Below, piece after piece: positions 29,383 through 39,261 of a stretch of DNA of 64,000 bases (positions within the stretch are counted from its first letter, which is position 1; the number at the start of each line of letters is the position of its first letter). The DNA is from Pectobacterium carotovorum. Its GTDB lineage: Bacteria > Pseudomonadota > Gammaproteobacteria > Enterobacterales > Enterobacteriaceae. The notes below the pieces were generated by a model. That model made no database searches. It saw only the letters and a list, made by a program, of their open reading frames with translations, and was not told the origin of the DNA. The position numbers and the translations under genes were made by a program. The stretch lies in contig CP066552.1 of NCBI GenBank assembly GCA_016415585.1, positions 1,488,001 through 1,552,000 on the forward strand, given 5' to 3'.

Positions 29383-29412
29383 AACGTGACGAGCACCCTT
29401 ACTCGTCACGTT
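29383..29412 (+). other. Strong hairpin just downstream of iscR
   Basis: AACGTGACGAG and CTCGTCACGTT form a perfect 11-bp stem with an 8-nt loop 9 nt after the iscR stop; only TT follows. In E. coli a structured iscR-iscS spacer keeps the iscR part of the mRNA stable while iscSUA is degraded with RyhB; this hairpin could play that part (inference). Confidence 0.6.
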
Positions 29413-29487
29413 TTGCCTTTCCGATAGCCGCATAATCCTGACCACATTACCCAATGTGGCGTTGGCGTTAGTCCGACTATCACGGCG

Positions 29488-29549
29488 TGTTCTGACGATA
29501 ATGTGTTCCGACGATAAATTGTTCCAACGATAACATCGTCAGATTTTTT
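29488..29549 (+). repeat. Three 16-bp tandem repeats ending in a T-run between iscR and iscS
   Basis: TGTTCTGACGATAATG (29488), TGTTCCGACGATAAAT (29504) and TGTTCCAACGATAACA (29520) repeat with an exact 16-bp period. They are followed by TCGTCAGA and six T residues (29544-29549). The segment ATCGTCAGA (29535-29543) can pair with 9, 6 or 5 bases of repeat 1, 2 or 3, giving alternative terminator-like hairpins about 90 nt upstream of the iscS ATG. Confidence 0.7.
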
Positions 29550-29640
29550 GCATTGGCCCGAGAGGTTGCGGGTATAAACAACCTGTCAATAAAACAAAAC
29601 GCATTGTACGTTTTGAAGTGATGTACGGAGTTTATGAGCA

Positions 29641-30855
29641 ATGAAGTTACCTATCTATCTTGATTATTCAGCTACCACGCCGGTTGACCCGCGCGTCGCT
29701 GAGAAAATGATGCAGTGTTTGACGTTGGACGGTACGTTCGGTAATCCGGCTTCCCGTTCCCACCGTTTTGGCTGGCAGGCGGAAGAGGCGGTTGATATCG
29801 CCCGTAACCAAATTGCTGAACTGGTTGGTGCCGACCCGCGTGAGATCGTCTTCACGTCAGGCGCGACCGAAGCCGATAACCTCGCAATTAAAGGTGTTGC
29901 CAACTTCTATCAGAAGAAGGGCAAGCACATCATCACCAGTAAGACCGAACACAAAGCCGTGCTGGATACCTGCCGTCAGCTTGAACGCGAAGGCTTCGAG
30001 GTGACTTATCTGGCCCCGCAGCGTAACGGTATTATCGATCTGGCTGAACTCGAAGCGGCAATGCGTGAGGACACCATTCTGGTTTCCATCATGCACGTCA
30101 ATAATGAAATCGGCGTTGTGCAGGATATCGCTGCTATCGGTGACATGTGCCGTAGTCGGGGCATCGTGTTCCATGTTGATGCCACGCAGAGCGTAGGCAA
30201 GCTGCCTATCGATCTCAATCAGTTAAAAGTGGATCTGATGTCTTTCTCCGGCCATAAAATCTATGGGCCGAAGGGAATCGGGGCACTGTATGTTCGTCGT
30301 AAACCCCGTATTCGTCTCGAAGCGCAGATGCACGGCGGCGGCCATGAGCGCGGCATGCGTTCTGGCACTCTGCCTGTGCACCAAATTGTCGGCATGGGTG
30401 AAGCCTACCGCATCGCAAAAGAAGAGATGACTGCAGAAATGGATCGCCTGCGTGCGCTGCGCGATCGTCTGTGGAACGGTATTAATGATATTGAAGAAGT
30501 CTACCTGAATGGTGATATCGAGCAGGGCGTGCCTAACATCCTGAACGTCAGCTTCAACTATGTTGAAGGTGAATCGCTGATTATGGCGCTCAAGGATCTG
30601 GCGGTATCGTCCGGTTCTGCCTGTACGTCGGCCAGTCTGGAGCCCTCCTACGTGTTACGTGCGCTGGGCATGAATGATGAGCTGGCACATAGCTCGATCC
30701 GTTTCTCGCTGGGGCGTTTTACCACCGAAGAAGAGATCGACTACACCATCGAGCTGGTACGTAAATCTATCGGTCGTCTGCGCGATCTTTCTCCGCTGTG
30801 GGAAATGTTCAAGCAGGGCGTGGATATCAGCAGCATCGAGTGGGCGCACCATTAA
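29641..30855 (+). CDS. iscS: Cysteine desulfurase IscS
   Basis: PLP enzyme that takes sulfur from cysteine for Fe-S clusters, tRNA thiolation and other cofactors. The 404 residues align end to end with E. coli IscS. PLP-binding Lys206 lies in [12 protein letters not shown] and the catalytic Cys328 in [17 protein letters not shown]. The ACGGAG ribosome-binding site is 11 nt from the ATG, and the same leader (GGAGTTTATG...GCAATG) occurs in E. coli, where RyhB pairs with this region. Confidence 0.98.
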   Translation: MKLPIYLDYSATTPVDPRVAEKMMQCLTLDGTFGNPASRSHRFGWQAEEAVDIARNQIAELVGADPREIVFTSGATEADNLAIKGVANFYQKKGKHIITSKTEHKAVLDTCRQLEREGFEVTYLAPQRNGIIDLAELEAAMREDTILVSIMHVNNEIGVVQDIAAIGDMCRSRGIVFHVDATQSVGKLPIDLNQLKVDLMSFSGHKIYGPKGIGALYVRRKPRIRLEAQMHGGGHERGMRSGTLPVHQIVGMGEAYRIAKEEMTAEMDRLRALRDRLWNGINDIEEVYLNGDIEQGVPNILNVSFNYVEGESLIMALKDLAVSSGSACTSASLEPSYVLRALGMNDELAHSSIRFSLGRFTTEEEIDYTIELVRKSIGRLRDLSPLWEMFKQGVDISSIEWAHH

Positions 30856-30879
30856 TTCACCAGAGCGGGGACGACTATC

Positions 30880-31266
30880 ATGGCTTACAGCGAAAAAGTA
30901 ATTGATCATTATGAAAATCCACGCAATGTGGGTTCGTTTGACAACGCCGATCCGTCTATCGGCAGCGGCATGGTCGGCGCGCCAGCGTGCGGCGATGTGA
31001 TGAAGTTGCAGATAAAAGTCAACAATGAGGGTATCATCGAAGATGCCCGCTTCAAGACATACGGTTGTGGTTCTGCCATTGCCTCCAGCTCGCTGGTCAC
31101 CGAGTGGGTAAAAGGCAAATCGCTGAATGAAGCTGAAGCGATTAAGAACACGCAGATTGCCGAAGAGCTTGAGCTACCGCCAGTGAAGATTCACTGCTCC
31201 ATTCTGGCGGAAGACGCTATCAAGGCAGCGATTGCGGATTACAAAAGTAAACGCGACGCGCAGTAA
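30880..31266 (+). CDS. iscU: Fe-S scaffold protein IscU
   Basis: Scaffold on which nascent [2Fe-2S] clusters are built before transfer. The 128 residues carry the three ligand cysteines Cys37 (APACGD), Cys63 (YGCGSA) and Cys106 (KIHCSIL), and the HscA recognition motif LPPVK at 99-103. Between iscS and iscA in the standard order. Confidence 0.98.
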   Translation: MAYSEKVIDHYENPRNVGSFDNADPSIGSGMVGAPACGDVMKLQIKVNNEGIIEDARFKTYGCGSAIASSSLVTEWVKGKSLNEAEAIKNTQIAEELELPPVKIHCSILAEDAIKAAIADYKSKRDAQ

Positions 31267-31346
31267 TCTCTGCGGCTGAACTCGTCGGGGCACCGTTTCT
31301 CTCGGTGCCTGATTCCGTCGAGGTGGCGAACGATCGAGGTAACAGT

Positions 31347-31670
31347 ATGTCGATTTCTCTGAGCGAAAGTGCTGCACAACGCGTGAGTGCTTTCATCGCA
31401 AACCGGGGCAAAGGCCTTGGGCTGCGTCTTGGCGTACGCACATCCGGCTGTTCCGGTATGGCGTATGTGCTGGAGTTTGTTGATGATTTGAACGACGGTG
31501 ATACGGTCTTTGAAGACAAAGGCGTCAAAGTCATCGTGGATGGCAAAAGTCTGGTCTATCTTGACGGAACCGAATTGGATTTCGTCAAAGAAGGGCTGAA
31601 CGAAGGCTTTAAGTTCAATAATCCGAACATTTCCGGCGAATGTGGTTGCGGCGAAAGTTTCAACGTCTGA
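31347..31670 (+). CDS. iscA: A-type Fe-S carrier IscA
   Basis: A-type carrier that moves Fe-S clusters to target proteins. The 107 residues have Cys35 (TSGCSGMAY), Cys99 and Cys101 (GECGCGES). The ATG at 31347 ([13 protein letters not shown]) is chosen because it gives the family length and follows AGGTAACAGT; the frame is open further upstream. Confidence 0.97.
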   Translation: MSISLSESAAQRVSAFIANRGKGLGLRLGVRTSGCSGMAYVLEFVDDLNDGDTVFEDKGVKVIVDGKSLVYLDGTELDFVKEGLNEGFKFNNPNISGECGCGESFNV

Positions 31671-31741
31671 CCTCTCTTGGGTAGTGAGCGTGCGATCGAT
31701 TAATGGCCTGCGCTGCTACCCAGAACTCCCAGAGTACCACT

Positions 31742-32260
31742 ATGGATTACTTTACGTTATTCGGGCTGCCCATTCGCTATGATGTGGATGGCGGCCTGCT
31801 TGCATCCCGTTTTCAGGATTTGCAGCGGCAGTTCCATCCTGACCGTTATGCTGCCAGCCCAGAGCGCGAGCGCATGCTGGCGGTGCAGCAGGCGGCGACG
31901 ATCAATAACGCCTATCAGACGCTCAAGCATCCGCTGAAACGCGCGGAGTATATGCTGTCGCTGCACGGTTTTGATGTGAACAACGAACAGCATACGATGA
32001 AGGACACGGCATTCCTGATGGAACAGCTGGAACTGCGTGAAGAACTGGAGGCGATCTCTCAGCGATCCGATGCGGATGAGGCGCTGACGGCCTTCGCGGA
32101 GCGGTTGCAGGCAACGATCGTTAAGCGCCGTTCACATATGCGTGATGAACTCGATAATGAGACATGGACAGACGCCGCGGATACCGTGCGCAAGCTACGC
32201 TTTTTAGACAAGCTCCAGCAACAGGTTGAAGAACTCGAAGAACAATTGCTGGACAGATAA
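31742..32260 (+). CDS. hscB: Fe-S co-chaperone HscB (Hsc20)
   Basis: J-domain protein that brings IscU to HscA and stimulates its ATPase. The 172 residues have the HPD motif at 32-34 in [11 protein letters not shown] and a C-terminal helical bundle that binds IscU. The start [10 protein letters not shown] at 31742 matches E. coli; a GTG/TTG-type start 13 codons upstream is unlikely. Confidence 0.97.
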   Translation: MDYFTLFGLPIRYDVDGGLLASRFQDLQRQFHPDRYAASPERERMLAVQQAATINNAYQTLKHPLKRAEYMLSLHGFDVNNEQHTMKDTAFLMEQLELREELEAISQRSDADEALTAFAERLQATIVKRRSHMRDELDNETWTDAADTVRKLRFLDKLQQQVEELEEQLLDR

Positions 32261-32335
32261 CTGGTTAATCCGGCGGGAAACCCGATGGTGATTACCATAC
32301 CTGTTTTTTCGTCAGCCAATTGATGGAAGCTCAAT

Positions 32336-34186
32336 ATGGCCTTATTACAAATTAGTGAGCCCGGTCTTAGCGCCGCACCGCACCAGCGCCGTCTGGCTGT
32401 CGGTATTGATTTAGGCACCACCCATTCTCTTGTTGCTACCGTACGCAGCGGCGAAGCGCAGACGCTGGCGGATAGCGACGGACGCGACCTGCTGCCGTCG
32501 GTTGTCCACTATCGTCACGATGGTCACAGCGTCGGCTGGCATGCGCGCGACAATGCTGCCCACGATCTGGAAAATACCGTCAGTTCAGTTAAACGCCTGA
32601 TGGGGCGTTCTCTGGACGATATTCAGCAGCGTTACCCGCATTTACCCTATCGCTTTCATGCCAGCGATAATGGCCTGCCGCTGATTCAGACGTCGGCTGG
32701 CAACCTCAATCCTGTAAAGGTATCGGCGGATATTTTGTCCGCGCTGGCTGTGCGTGCGGAAGCGGCGTTAGGCGGCGTGCCTGATGGCGTGGTGATTACC
32801 GTTCCTGCCTATTTCGATGACGCACAACGTCAGGGCACCAAAGATGCGGCACGTTTGGCTGGGTTGCACGTCTTACGCTTACTGAACGAGCCGACCGCGG
32901 CCGCGATTGCCTACGGGCTGGATTCCGGTAAAGAGGGCGTGATCGCCATTTACGATCTGGGCGGCGGTACCTTTGATATTTCCATTCTGCGCCTGAGCCG
33001 TGGCGTCTTTGAAGTGCTGGCGACGGGCGGCGATTCTGCGCTGGGCGGTGATGATTTCGATCATCTGCTGGCGGAGTGGCTGCGTGAGCAGGCGGGTATT
33101 CACGATCGTGACGATCGCCAGTTGGATCATGCTTTGCGTGATGCGGCGGTGAAAGCCAAGATTGCACTTAGCAGCGCCGAGTCAGCCTGTGTAGATGTGG
33201 CAGGCTGGCAAGGTGACGTGACCCGCGAGCAGTTTAATTCGCTGATCGCTCCGCTGGTGAAACGCACGCTACTGTCCTGCCGTCGTACGCTGAAAGACGC
33301 GGGGCTGACGGCAGAAGACGTGCTGGAAGTCGTGATGGTGGGCGGATCGACGCGTGTTCCACTGGTGCGCGAGCAGGTGGGAACGTTTTTTGGCCGCACG
33401 CCGCTGACGTCGATCGATCCAGACAAGGTTGTGGCTATCGGCGCGGCGATTCAGGCGGATATTCTAGTGGGCAACAAGCCAGACAGCGACATGCTGCTGC
33501 TTGACGTGATCCCCTTGTCGCTGGGGCTGGAGACGATGGGTGGGCTGGTGGAAAAAATCATTCCGCGCAATACCACGATCCCGGTTGCCCGCGCACAGGA
33601 ATTCACCACCTTCAAAGATGGCCAGAGCGGCATGATGATCCACGTCTTGCAGGGTGAGCGCGAAATGGTGGCGGATTGCCGCTCGCTTGCGCGCTTCTCG
33701 CTGCGCGGCTTACCGCCGCTGCCTGCCGGTGGGGCTCACATTCGCGTGACCTTTCAGGTGGATGCGGATGGCCTGCTGAGCGTGACGGCGATGGAGAAAT
33801 CGACGGGCGTTGAGGCATCCATTCAGGTGAAACCGTCATACGGCCTGAGCGATACAGAAATTGCCACGATGATCACCGACTCGATGCTGAATGCGAAGGA
33901 AGATGTCGGCGCGCGTCGTCTGGCAGAGCAAAAAGTGGAAGCGGCACGCGTGCTGGAAAGCTTGCAAAGCGCGCTGGTGGCGGACGCCGAGTTATTGAGC
34001 CATGAGGAAAAAGGCGTCATTGTCGCGGCATCCGAACACCTGCATACGATGATGCAGGGAAGCGATCCCGTGGCAATTGAAGCTGCGATTAAAACAGTCG
34101 ATCAACAAACCCAGGAATTCGCCGCTCGTCGCATGGATGCCTCTATCCGTCGCGCGCTGGCAGGCCATTCTGTGGATGAGGTGTAA
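32336..34186 (+). CDS. hscA: Fe-S chaperone HscA
   Basis: Specialised Hsp70 that drives cluster release from IscU. The 616 residues have the Hsp70 signatures [27 protein letters not shown] and [17 protein letters not shown], then a substrate-binding domain starting about residue 390 ([14 protein letters not shown]). It has no C-terminal EEVD, as usual. One base separates its stop from the fdx ATG. Confidence 0.97.
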   Translation: MALLQISEPGLSAAPHQRRLAVGIDLGTTHSLVATVRSGEAQTLADSDGRDLLPSVVHYRHDGHSVGWHARDNAAHDLENTVSSVKRLMGRSLDDIQQRYPHLPYRFHASDNGLPLIQTSAGNLNPVKVSADILSALAVRAEAALGGVPDGVVITVPAYFDDAQRQGTKDAARLAGLHVLRLLNEPTAAAIAYGLDSGKEGVIAIYDLGGGTFDISILRLSRGVFEVLATGGDSALGGDDFDHLLAEWLREQAGIHDRDDRQLDHALRDAAVKAKIALSSAESACVDVAGWQGDVTREQFNSLIAPLVKRTLLSCRRTLKDAGLTAEDVLEVVMVGGSTRVPLVREQVGTFFGRTPLTSIDPDKVVAIGAAIQADILVGNKPDSDMLLLDVIPLSLGLETMGGLVEKIIPRNTTIPVARAQEFTTFKDGQSGMMIHVLQGEREMVADCRSLARFSLRGLPPLPAGGAHIRVTFQVDADGLLSVTAMEKSTGVEASIQVKPSYGLSDTEIATMITDSMLNAKEDVGARRLAEQKVEAARVLESLQSALVADAELLSHEEKGVIVAASEHLHTMMQGSDPVAIEAAIKTVDQQTQEFAARRMDASIRRALAGHSVDEV

Positions 34187-34187
34187 C

Positions 34188-34523
34188 ATGCCTAAAATAG
34201 TTTTTTTACCGCATCAGGATCTGTGCCCTGAAGGGGCGGTTTTGGAAGCGGAACGCGGTGAAAGCATTTTGGAAGTCGCCCTGCGTAACGGTATTGACGT
34301 TGAACACGCCTGCGAGAAATCCTGTGCCTGCACCACTTGCCACTGCATCGTGCGCGAAGGGTTTGACTCGTTGGTGGAAAGTACGGAAGAAGAAGACGAC
34401 ATGCTGGATAAGGCCTGGGGTCTGGAGCCGGAAAGCCGTCTGGGCTGTCAGGCGCGTATCGCCAGTGACGATCTGGTCGTCGAGATCCCGCGCTACACGA
34501 TCAACCATGCACGCGAGCATTGA
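34188..34523 (+). CDS. fdx: [2Fe-2S] ferredoxin of the isc operon
   Basis: Adrenodoxin-type ferredoxin that supplies electrons for cluster assembly. The 111 residues hold the cluster ligands Cys42, Cys48, Cys51 (HACEKSCACTTCHC) and Cys87 (SRLGCQAR). The ATG at 34188 begins MPKIVFLPHQDLCPEG, as in E. coli. Confidence 0.97.
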   Translation: MPKIVFLPHQDLCPEGAVLEAERGESILEVALRNGIDVEHACEKSCACTTCHCIVREGFDSLVESTEEEDDMLDKAWGLEPESRLGCQARIASDDLVVEIPRYTINHAREH

Positions 34524-34544
34524 TCTGAATAAGGAGAAACCGCG

Positions 34545-34745
34545 ATGGGATTAAAATGGACAGACAGCCGGGCTATCGGCGAAGCGCTTTACGACCAGTT
34601 TCCCGAGCTCGATCCGAAAACCGTGCGTTTCACGGACATGCACCAGTGGATCTGCGAATTGGATGAATTTGACGATCGACCGGACGCTTCTAATGAAAAA
34701 ATTCTGGAAGCGATCCTGCTGGTCTGGTTAGATGAAGCAGAATAG
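34545..34745 (+). CDS. iscX: IscX (YfhJ), IscS-interacting acidic protein
   Basis: Small acidic protein (66 residues) that binds IscS and iron and tunes cluster assembly. The full family sequence is recognisable: [20 protein letters not shown], then [23 protein letters not shown] precedes the ATG. Last gene of the isc operon. Confidence 0.96.
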   Translation: MGLKWTDSRAIGEALYDQFPELDPKTVRFTDMHQWICELDEFDDRPDASNEKILEAILLVWLDEAE

Positions 34746-34751
34746 AAATAT

Positions 34752-34784
34752 TACGGGGCTGCCTTGGGTGGCCCGTTTTATTCT
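34752..34784 (+). terminator. Probable terminator after iscX
   Basis: ACGGG and CCCGT (with a one-base bulge extending the stem) surround a 12-14 nt loop and are followed by TTTTATTC, 7 nt past the iscX stop. The rest of the 339-nt gap before pepB holds an ERIC element and no gene. Confidence 0.65.
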
Positions 34785-34867
34785 CGTGCCAAAATTCGTA
34801 ACATTTGCATGTCATGATGCACCGTTTATTTATCTGCAAACTGAGTATTTATAAGCGAGAGCGTTTA

Positions 34868-34994
<127 letters not shown>

Positions 34995-35084
34995 AACACG
35001 CATTGATAAGCAGAATGTCTGCAAATATGAACATCACCTGCAAACATGAAAAGTGGCAGGAATACCTATTATCGGAGAAGCACT

Positions 35085-36392
35085 ATGACGAACAATACCA
35101 TGCTGATTTCACTCTCCACTCAACCTGCTGACGCGCGCTGGGGAGAAAAAGCGACGCTGAGTGTGAATGAGCAGGGTTTTACCATTCATGCAGGGGCGTC
35201 CCTGAACGGTAAAGCTGCACTGGCGGTGATCCAACGTGCTGCCCGCAAAATTGATGGGCAGGGGATTAAACACGTTAAGTTAGCGGGTGAAGGCTGGGAT
35301 CTGGCAAACAGCTGGGCATTCTGGCAGGGATATCGCGGGCCGAAAGGGCAAAGAACGGTTGAATGGGCGGAACTGAACGACGCCGACAAGAAAGAGCTGA
35401 ACGCTCGCCTGAAGATTGTGGACTGGGTGCGTGACACCATCAACTTGCCTGCTGAGGATTTGGGGCCAGAGCAACTGGCGACCCGCGCAGTCGACCTGCT
35501 GTGTGATGTAGCCTGTGATGCCGTTAGCTACCGCATCACCAAAGGTGAAGATCTGCGTGAGCAGAATTATGCTGGTCTGCACACGGTGGGGCGCGGCTCT
35601 GAACGTCAGCCAGTGCTGCTGGCGCTGGACTATAACCCAACGGGCAACCCGGATGCGCCAGTGTTCGCTTGTCTGGTAGGTAAAGGTATTACGTTTGATA
35701 CCGGTGGCTACAGCCTGAAACCCAGCAGCTCCATGGATTCCATGAAATCGGACATGGGCGGCGCGGCCACCCTGACGGGTGCACTGGCGCTGGCGGCGGC
35801 GCGTGGTTTGCAACAGCGCGTGAAGCTGTACCTGTGCTGCGCGGACAACATGGTGAGCGGCAATGCATTCCGACTGGGCGACATCATTCGCTACCGCAAC
35901 GGTAAAACGGTTGAAGTCATGAACACCGACGCGGAAGGGCGTTTGGTGCTGGCGGATGGCCTGATCGATGCTTCCGAGCAGAACCCACAGTGGATCATCG
36001 ACTGCGCAACGCTGACGGGCGCGGCAAAAACGGCACTGGGCAATGACTATCACGCGCTGTTCAGCTTCGATGATGAGCTGGTGGCAGCATTGCAGGAAAG
36101 TGCGAAAGAAGAAAACGAACCGTTCTGGCGTCTGCCGTTGGAAGAGTTCCATCGCAGCCATCTGCCGTCCAGCTTTGCGGATCTGAACAACATTGCCAGT
36201 GGTGCACACACTGCTGGTGCCAGCACAGCAGCGGCTTTCCTGTCGCACTTTGTGAAAAATTACCAGCAGGGCTGGCTGCACATTGACTGTTCCGCGACGT
36301 ACCGTAAAGGCGCGGTAGAGCAGTGGGCGACGGGTGCAACAGGGCTCGGCGTACGCACGCTGGCTAACCTCCTGCTGAGCAACGCCAAATAG
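35085..36392 (+). CDS. pepB: Peptidase B (leucyl aminopeptidase family M17)
   Basis: Cytoplasmic di-metal aminopeptidase of family M17. The 435 residues carry the family metal-binding segments [28 protein letters not shown] and the signature [14 protein letters not shown]. The ATG at 35085 is chosen because CGGAGAAG lies 4 nt upstream and the following [20 protein letters not shown] matches E. coli PepB; the longer frame from 35046 lacks this. Follows isc as in E. coli. Confidence 0.95.
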   Translation: MTNNTMLISLSTQPADARWGEKATLSVNEQGFTIHAGASLNGKAALAVIQRAARKIDGQGIKHVKLAGEGWDLANSWAFWQGYRGPKGQRTVEWAELNDADKKELNARLKIVDWVRDTINLPAEDLGPEQLATRAVDLLCDVACDAVSYRITKGEDLREQNYAGLHTVGRGSERQPVLLALDYNPTGNPDAPVFACLVGKGITFDTGGYSLKPSSSMDSMKSDMGGAATLTGALALAAARGLQQRVKLYLCCADNMVSGNAFRLGDIIRYRNGKTVEVMNTDAEGRLVLADGLIDASEQNPQWIIDCATLTGAAKTALGNDYHALFSFDDELVAALQESAKEENEPFWRLPLEEFHRSHLPSSFADLNNIASGAHTAGASTAAAFLSHFVKNYQQGWLHIDCSATYRKGAVEQWATGATGLGVRTLANLLLSNAK

Positions 36393-36444
36393 TCGGTTCA
36401 GGTCTTAAGGCGTCGGTTTTTAACGTAATCATGTTGAGGAAAGT

Positions 36445-37239
36445 ATGGAGTTTTCGCCACGTAATAAACTGGAAGAAGTGTTGATTCTGGCTGCAACGGA
36501 ACCCGCGCATCGTCCTGAGTTTTTCAGTGAACTGATGGAAGCCACGGTGTTTGTGCTGGGCACTACCGATGACGGGGATGAATCCGGTGAGGTGGTGTTG
36601 CACGCGGGCAGTAATGTGAACATCCAACACTGGGAAAAAGACGATGGCTCATCCGCTATTCCTTTCTTCTCTTCTCTGGAAGCATTACAGAGCGTGATTA
36701 CGGAAGAAGCGCCTTTTCTGGCGCTACCGACGCGTTCGCTGTTTGAAATGACGCAGGGCGTCACGCTGTTCCTCAATCCTAAGCTGCCGTATGGCAAAGA
36801 GTTTTTGCCGCAGGAAATTGAACATATTCTGTCTGGCGAAGGTAACGGCTTTGTTCAGCAACGCGTTGTTGAAGAAGAGATGCAGGTCATACTGAGTCAG
36901 CCAGCCGAGATGCCCGCACAGATGATTGATTCTCTAACGCAGCTGTTTACCAAACATCGCCATGTAAAACGGGCGTTTTTGGCGCAGATTCAGGAACCGG
37001 GTGAAGAGCAACCGCACCTGCTGATTGGTATTGATGCCGATCAGGATGAAGAAACTATCATCCGTGAAGCGGGCAGCGTCGCCAGCGATACATTGCCGGA
37101 CGAGCGTCCTGTCGACCTGTGTCTGGTGAAAGAAGGCGAGCCGGGCATCAGCCACTACATGATTAAGCACACCACGCCGTTCTACGAGCGCAAGTGGGGG
37201 AGTTTCCTTAGGGAGTTTAAGGCCACCGGCAACGCCTGA
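36445..37239 (+). CDS. sseB: SseB family protein
   Basis: Cytoplasmic protein named in E. coli for enhanced serine sensitivity; the biochemical role is unclear. The 264 residues (E. coli 258) begin MEFSPRNKLEEVLILAATEP and include the SseB N- and C-terminal domains, with no signal peptide or membrane segment. TTGAGGAAAGT precedes the ATG. An ERIC element starts right at its stop codon. Confidence 0.92.
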   Translation: MEFSPRNKLEEVLILAATEPAHRPEFFSELMEATVFVLGTTDDGDESGEVVLHAGSNVNIQHWEKDDGSSAIPFFSSLEALQSVITEEAPFLALPTRSLFEMTQGVTLFLNPKLPYGKEFLPQEIEHILSGEGNGFVQQRVVEEEMQVILSQPAEMPAQMIDSLTQLFTKHRHVKRAFLAQIQEPGEEQPHLLIGIDADQDEETIIREAGSVASDTLPDERPVDLCLVKEGEPGISHYMIKHTTPFYERKWGSFLREFKATGNA

Positions 37240-37433
37240 TACCCGTCATACTTCAAGCTGCTTGTGCGTTGGCTGCCCTTACTCACCCCAGTCACTTACC
37301 TGTGTAAGTTCCTGGGGATTCGTGCGGTTGCCGCGTTACAAGGCTATAAATGAGCCTTGCCCTAACGGGCCAACGCATAGCGTTGTTCAAAACGTTAACG
37401 TTTTGCCACGCAACTCGAATTATTTAGGGTATA
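37239..37433. repeat. Long ERIC element with a hairpin cassette
   Basis: ERIC ends and core as in the 127-bp copies (ATACCCGTCATACTTCAAGC to TATTTAGGGTATA), but about 70 bp are inserted between TTGCCGC and GCAACTCG. The insert is four consecutive inverted repeats: CAAGGCT/AGCCTTG (37339-37359), GCCC/GGGC (37359-37370), CAACGC/GCGTTG (37371-37385) and the 18-bp palindrome CAAAACGTTAACGTTTTG (37388-37405). Confidence 0.85.
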
Positions 37434-37458
37434 TAAGTTTGATACAGGCAACGGCGGA

Positions 37459-38274
37459 TTACGATTTTTCCGCTGTTGCCTGCAATAGCAGTAAATCGAT
37501 CAGCATCACCAGATTCGATTCAAATGAGCTAATCTCACCGGCTTCAGCCGCATAGTGAACCGCATCATCGTAGAGCCGGAAGTGCAAATCGGCTAACTCG
37601 CCTAATGAATTCAACGATGCACGGGTAAATGCGATTACCTTCATGCCAATGTTTTTGGCGATACGCGCCTTATCCAACACCTGCTCGGTTTCTCCACTGC
37701 GGGAGATGGCGATAAACACCTGATATTTCGGCGCATTATTGAGAAAAATGCCTCGGCTATCTCCTAACCCAGAGGAGAAGGCATCTTTCCCCAGCACCTG
37801 CAGTTTCTTCGCCAAATATTCGGCAAACAGATGGGAAAACCCCGCACCGTAGAGGAAAAAGTGGCTTTCCTGCCGCAGGATAGCGCTGAAAGCCGCTCTA
37901 TCCTGATGGCTAATGTAGGCAAACGTGCGCTGATAATTGTCGATAAAATGCTGAAAAGCATCAGGAAGCGAAGCGTCATTGGGCGTAACGACAGGCGAGG
38001 GGGCAAGACGCGGATTATCCGCGAGCAGCGTTTTGCAGTGATAAATGAATTCACTGTAGCCGCTAAAGCCGATTTTTTGGCACAGCCGCATGATCGTCGC
38101 CGTGGACACATAGGTCTTCTGCGCCAGATCCCGCACCGTGATTTTGCCTATCAGTGATGAATGTTCGGCGATAAAAGCCAGCACGCGGTATTCCGCGCGC
38201 GTCAGCACCTGACCGTGCTGCATTAAGGATGCCAGCCGATTATCCACCCACGACTCCTGACCAACAGGCGGCAA
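37459..38274 (-). CDS. MurR/RpiR-family transcriptional regulator
   Basis: Sugar-phosphate-responsive regulator of 271 residues. The N-terminal helix-turn-helix (about 20-75) reads RVLAFIAEHSSLIGKITVRD then TYVSTATIMRLCQKIGFSGY. The C-terminal SIS domain (about 125-260) has FFLYGAGFSHLFAEYLAKKL and FIAISRSGETEQVL. No symbol can be assigned. It lies 14 nt after sseA on the same strand, and the nearest sugar genes are the alpha-glucoside PTS pair beyond sseA, so it may control them (inference; in Bacillus GlvR is an RpiR protein). Confidence 0.88.
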   Translation of the reverse strand: MPPVGQESWVDNRLASLMQHGQVLTRAEYRVLAFIAEHSSLIGKITVRDLAQKTYVSTATIMRLCQKIGFSGYSEFIYHCKTLLADNPRLAPSPVVTPNDASLPDAFQHFIDNYQRTFAYISHQDRAAFSAILRQESHFFLYGAGFSHLFAEYLAKKLQVLGKDAFSSGLGDSRGIFLNNAPKYQVFIAISRSGETEQVLDKARIAKNIGMKVIAFTRASLNSLGELADLHFRLYDDAVHYAAEAGEISSFESNLVMLIDLLLLQATAEKS

Positions 38275-38288
38275 AACACCGAGCGGGA

Positions 38289-39158
38289 TTAATCACGCGC
38301 AATAGGGACATCATCGCGGCTACCCCAATCGCTCCACGAACCATCGTACAGCGTCACATTCGGGACATTTAACTGCGTCAGCGCCAGCACGACGACAGAT
38401 GCTGTGACGCCGGAGCCGCAGCTGGCGACGATGGGACGAGTGAAATCCACGCCGTGCTTATGAAGAATGGTTGCCAGTTCTGCATTGGGTTTTAGCGCAC
38501 CATGGCTCACTAAATCAGTCCACGGCACGTTCAGGCTGTTGGGAATATGGCCGCGATGCAGGCCGGGGCGTGGCTCATCCACTTCTGCGTTAAAACGCGG
38601 AGCGGGGCGGGCATCGACAATTTGTTCTGATTTATCCTGGCAGATGGAAAGCACGTCATCGCGTGAGCGAATGGCGTTCTCATCCAGCGTAGCGTGGAAC
38701 GTGGTTGGCTTTGGTGTCACATCGCCCTGTTCCAGCGGTAGGTTTTGTGCTGTCCAGCCCGCCAGACCCCCGCTCAGGATTGAAAGGGATGTCGCGCCGA
38801 AGGTGTGCAGCATCCACCACGCACGCGGTGCGGAGAAGAGGTTGCCTTCATCGTAAATCACCAAATGCTGTTGGTTATCGATCCCCAACTCGCCCATTGC
38901 GTGTGCGAAGTCTTCGCGCGTTGGCATCATATGCGGCAGGTCGGTGCTGTGATCGGATAACGTTTCAATATCAAAAAAAACCGCGCCAGGCAGATGACCG
39001 GCGCGGTATTCAGCATGAATATCACGGGTGGCGTTGCCCGGAGGCAACATTCGGGCATCGATGAGCGTGATGCTGCTGTCATTCAGGTGGCTGGCAAGCC
39101 AGTCTGCGGAGACAAACCGTTCATGAGAAACGGGCAAATCAGAAGACGATGCTGACAT
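38289..39158 (-). CDS. sseA: 3-mercaptopyruvate sulfurtransferase SseA
   Basis: Transfers sulfur from 3-mercaptopyruvate to thiol or cyanide acceptors. The 289 residues form two rhodanese domains: an inactive N-terminal one (FVSADWLASHLNDSSITLID) and a C-terminal one with the active-site loop CGSGVTAS typical of mercaptopyruvate sulfurtransferases. GTGGAGGATCT precedes the ATG. In E. coli sseA neighbours sseB; here an RpiR regulator gene is between them. Confidence 0.94.
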   Translation of the reverse strand: MSASSSDLPVSHERFVSADWLASHLNDSSITLIDARMLPPGNATRDIHAEYRAGHLPGAVFFDIETLSDHSTDLPHMMPTREDFAHAMGELGIDNQQHLVIYDEGNLFSAPRAWWMLHTFGATSLSILSGGLAGWTAQNLPLEQGDVTPKPTTFHATLDENAIRSRDDVLSICQDKSEQIVDARPAPRFNAEVDEPRPGLHRGHIPNSLNVPWTDLVSHGALKPNAELATILHKHGVDFTRPIVASCGSGVTASVVVLALTQLNVPNVTLYDGSWSDWGSRDDVPIARD

Positions 39159-39193
39159 AGATCCTCCACGTTGGGGCCGACGAATTCGACCCC

Positions 39194-39224
39194 GAATCTA
39201 TCATTGATATGCAATGATAGATTC
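39194..39224. promoter_or_regulatory. Perfect 13-bp inverted repeat upstream of sseA
   Basis: GAATCTATCATTG and CAATGATAGATTC are separated by 5 nt, in the 103-nt gap between the GH4 gene and sseA. No T-run follows in either direction, so a protein-binding operator or an mRNA-stabilising hairpin is more likely than a terminator. Confidence 0.6.
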
Positions 39225-39261
39225 ATTGTCAGCGATTTTCCCTCATCCGACAAGTCGCAGA

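Noticed and set aside
35280..36281. 333-codon minus-strand frame opposite pepB
   Set aside because: Antisense shadow of pepB with no start signals or family features.
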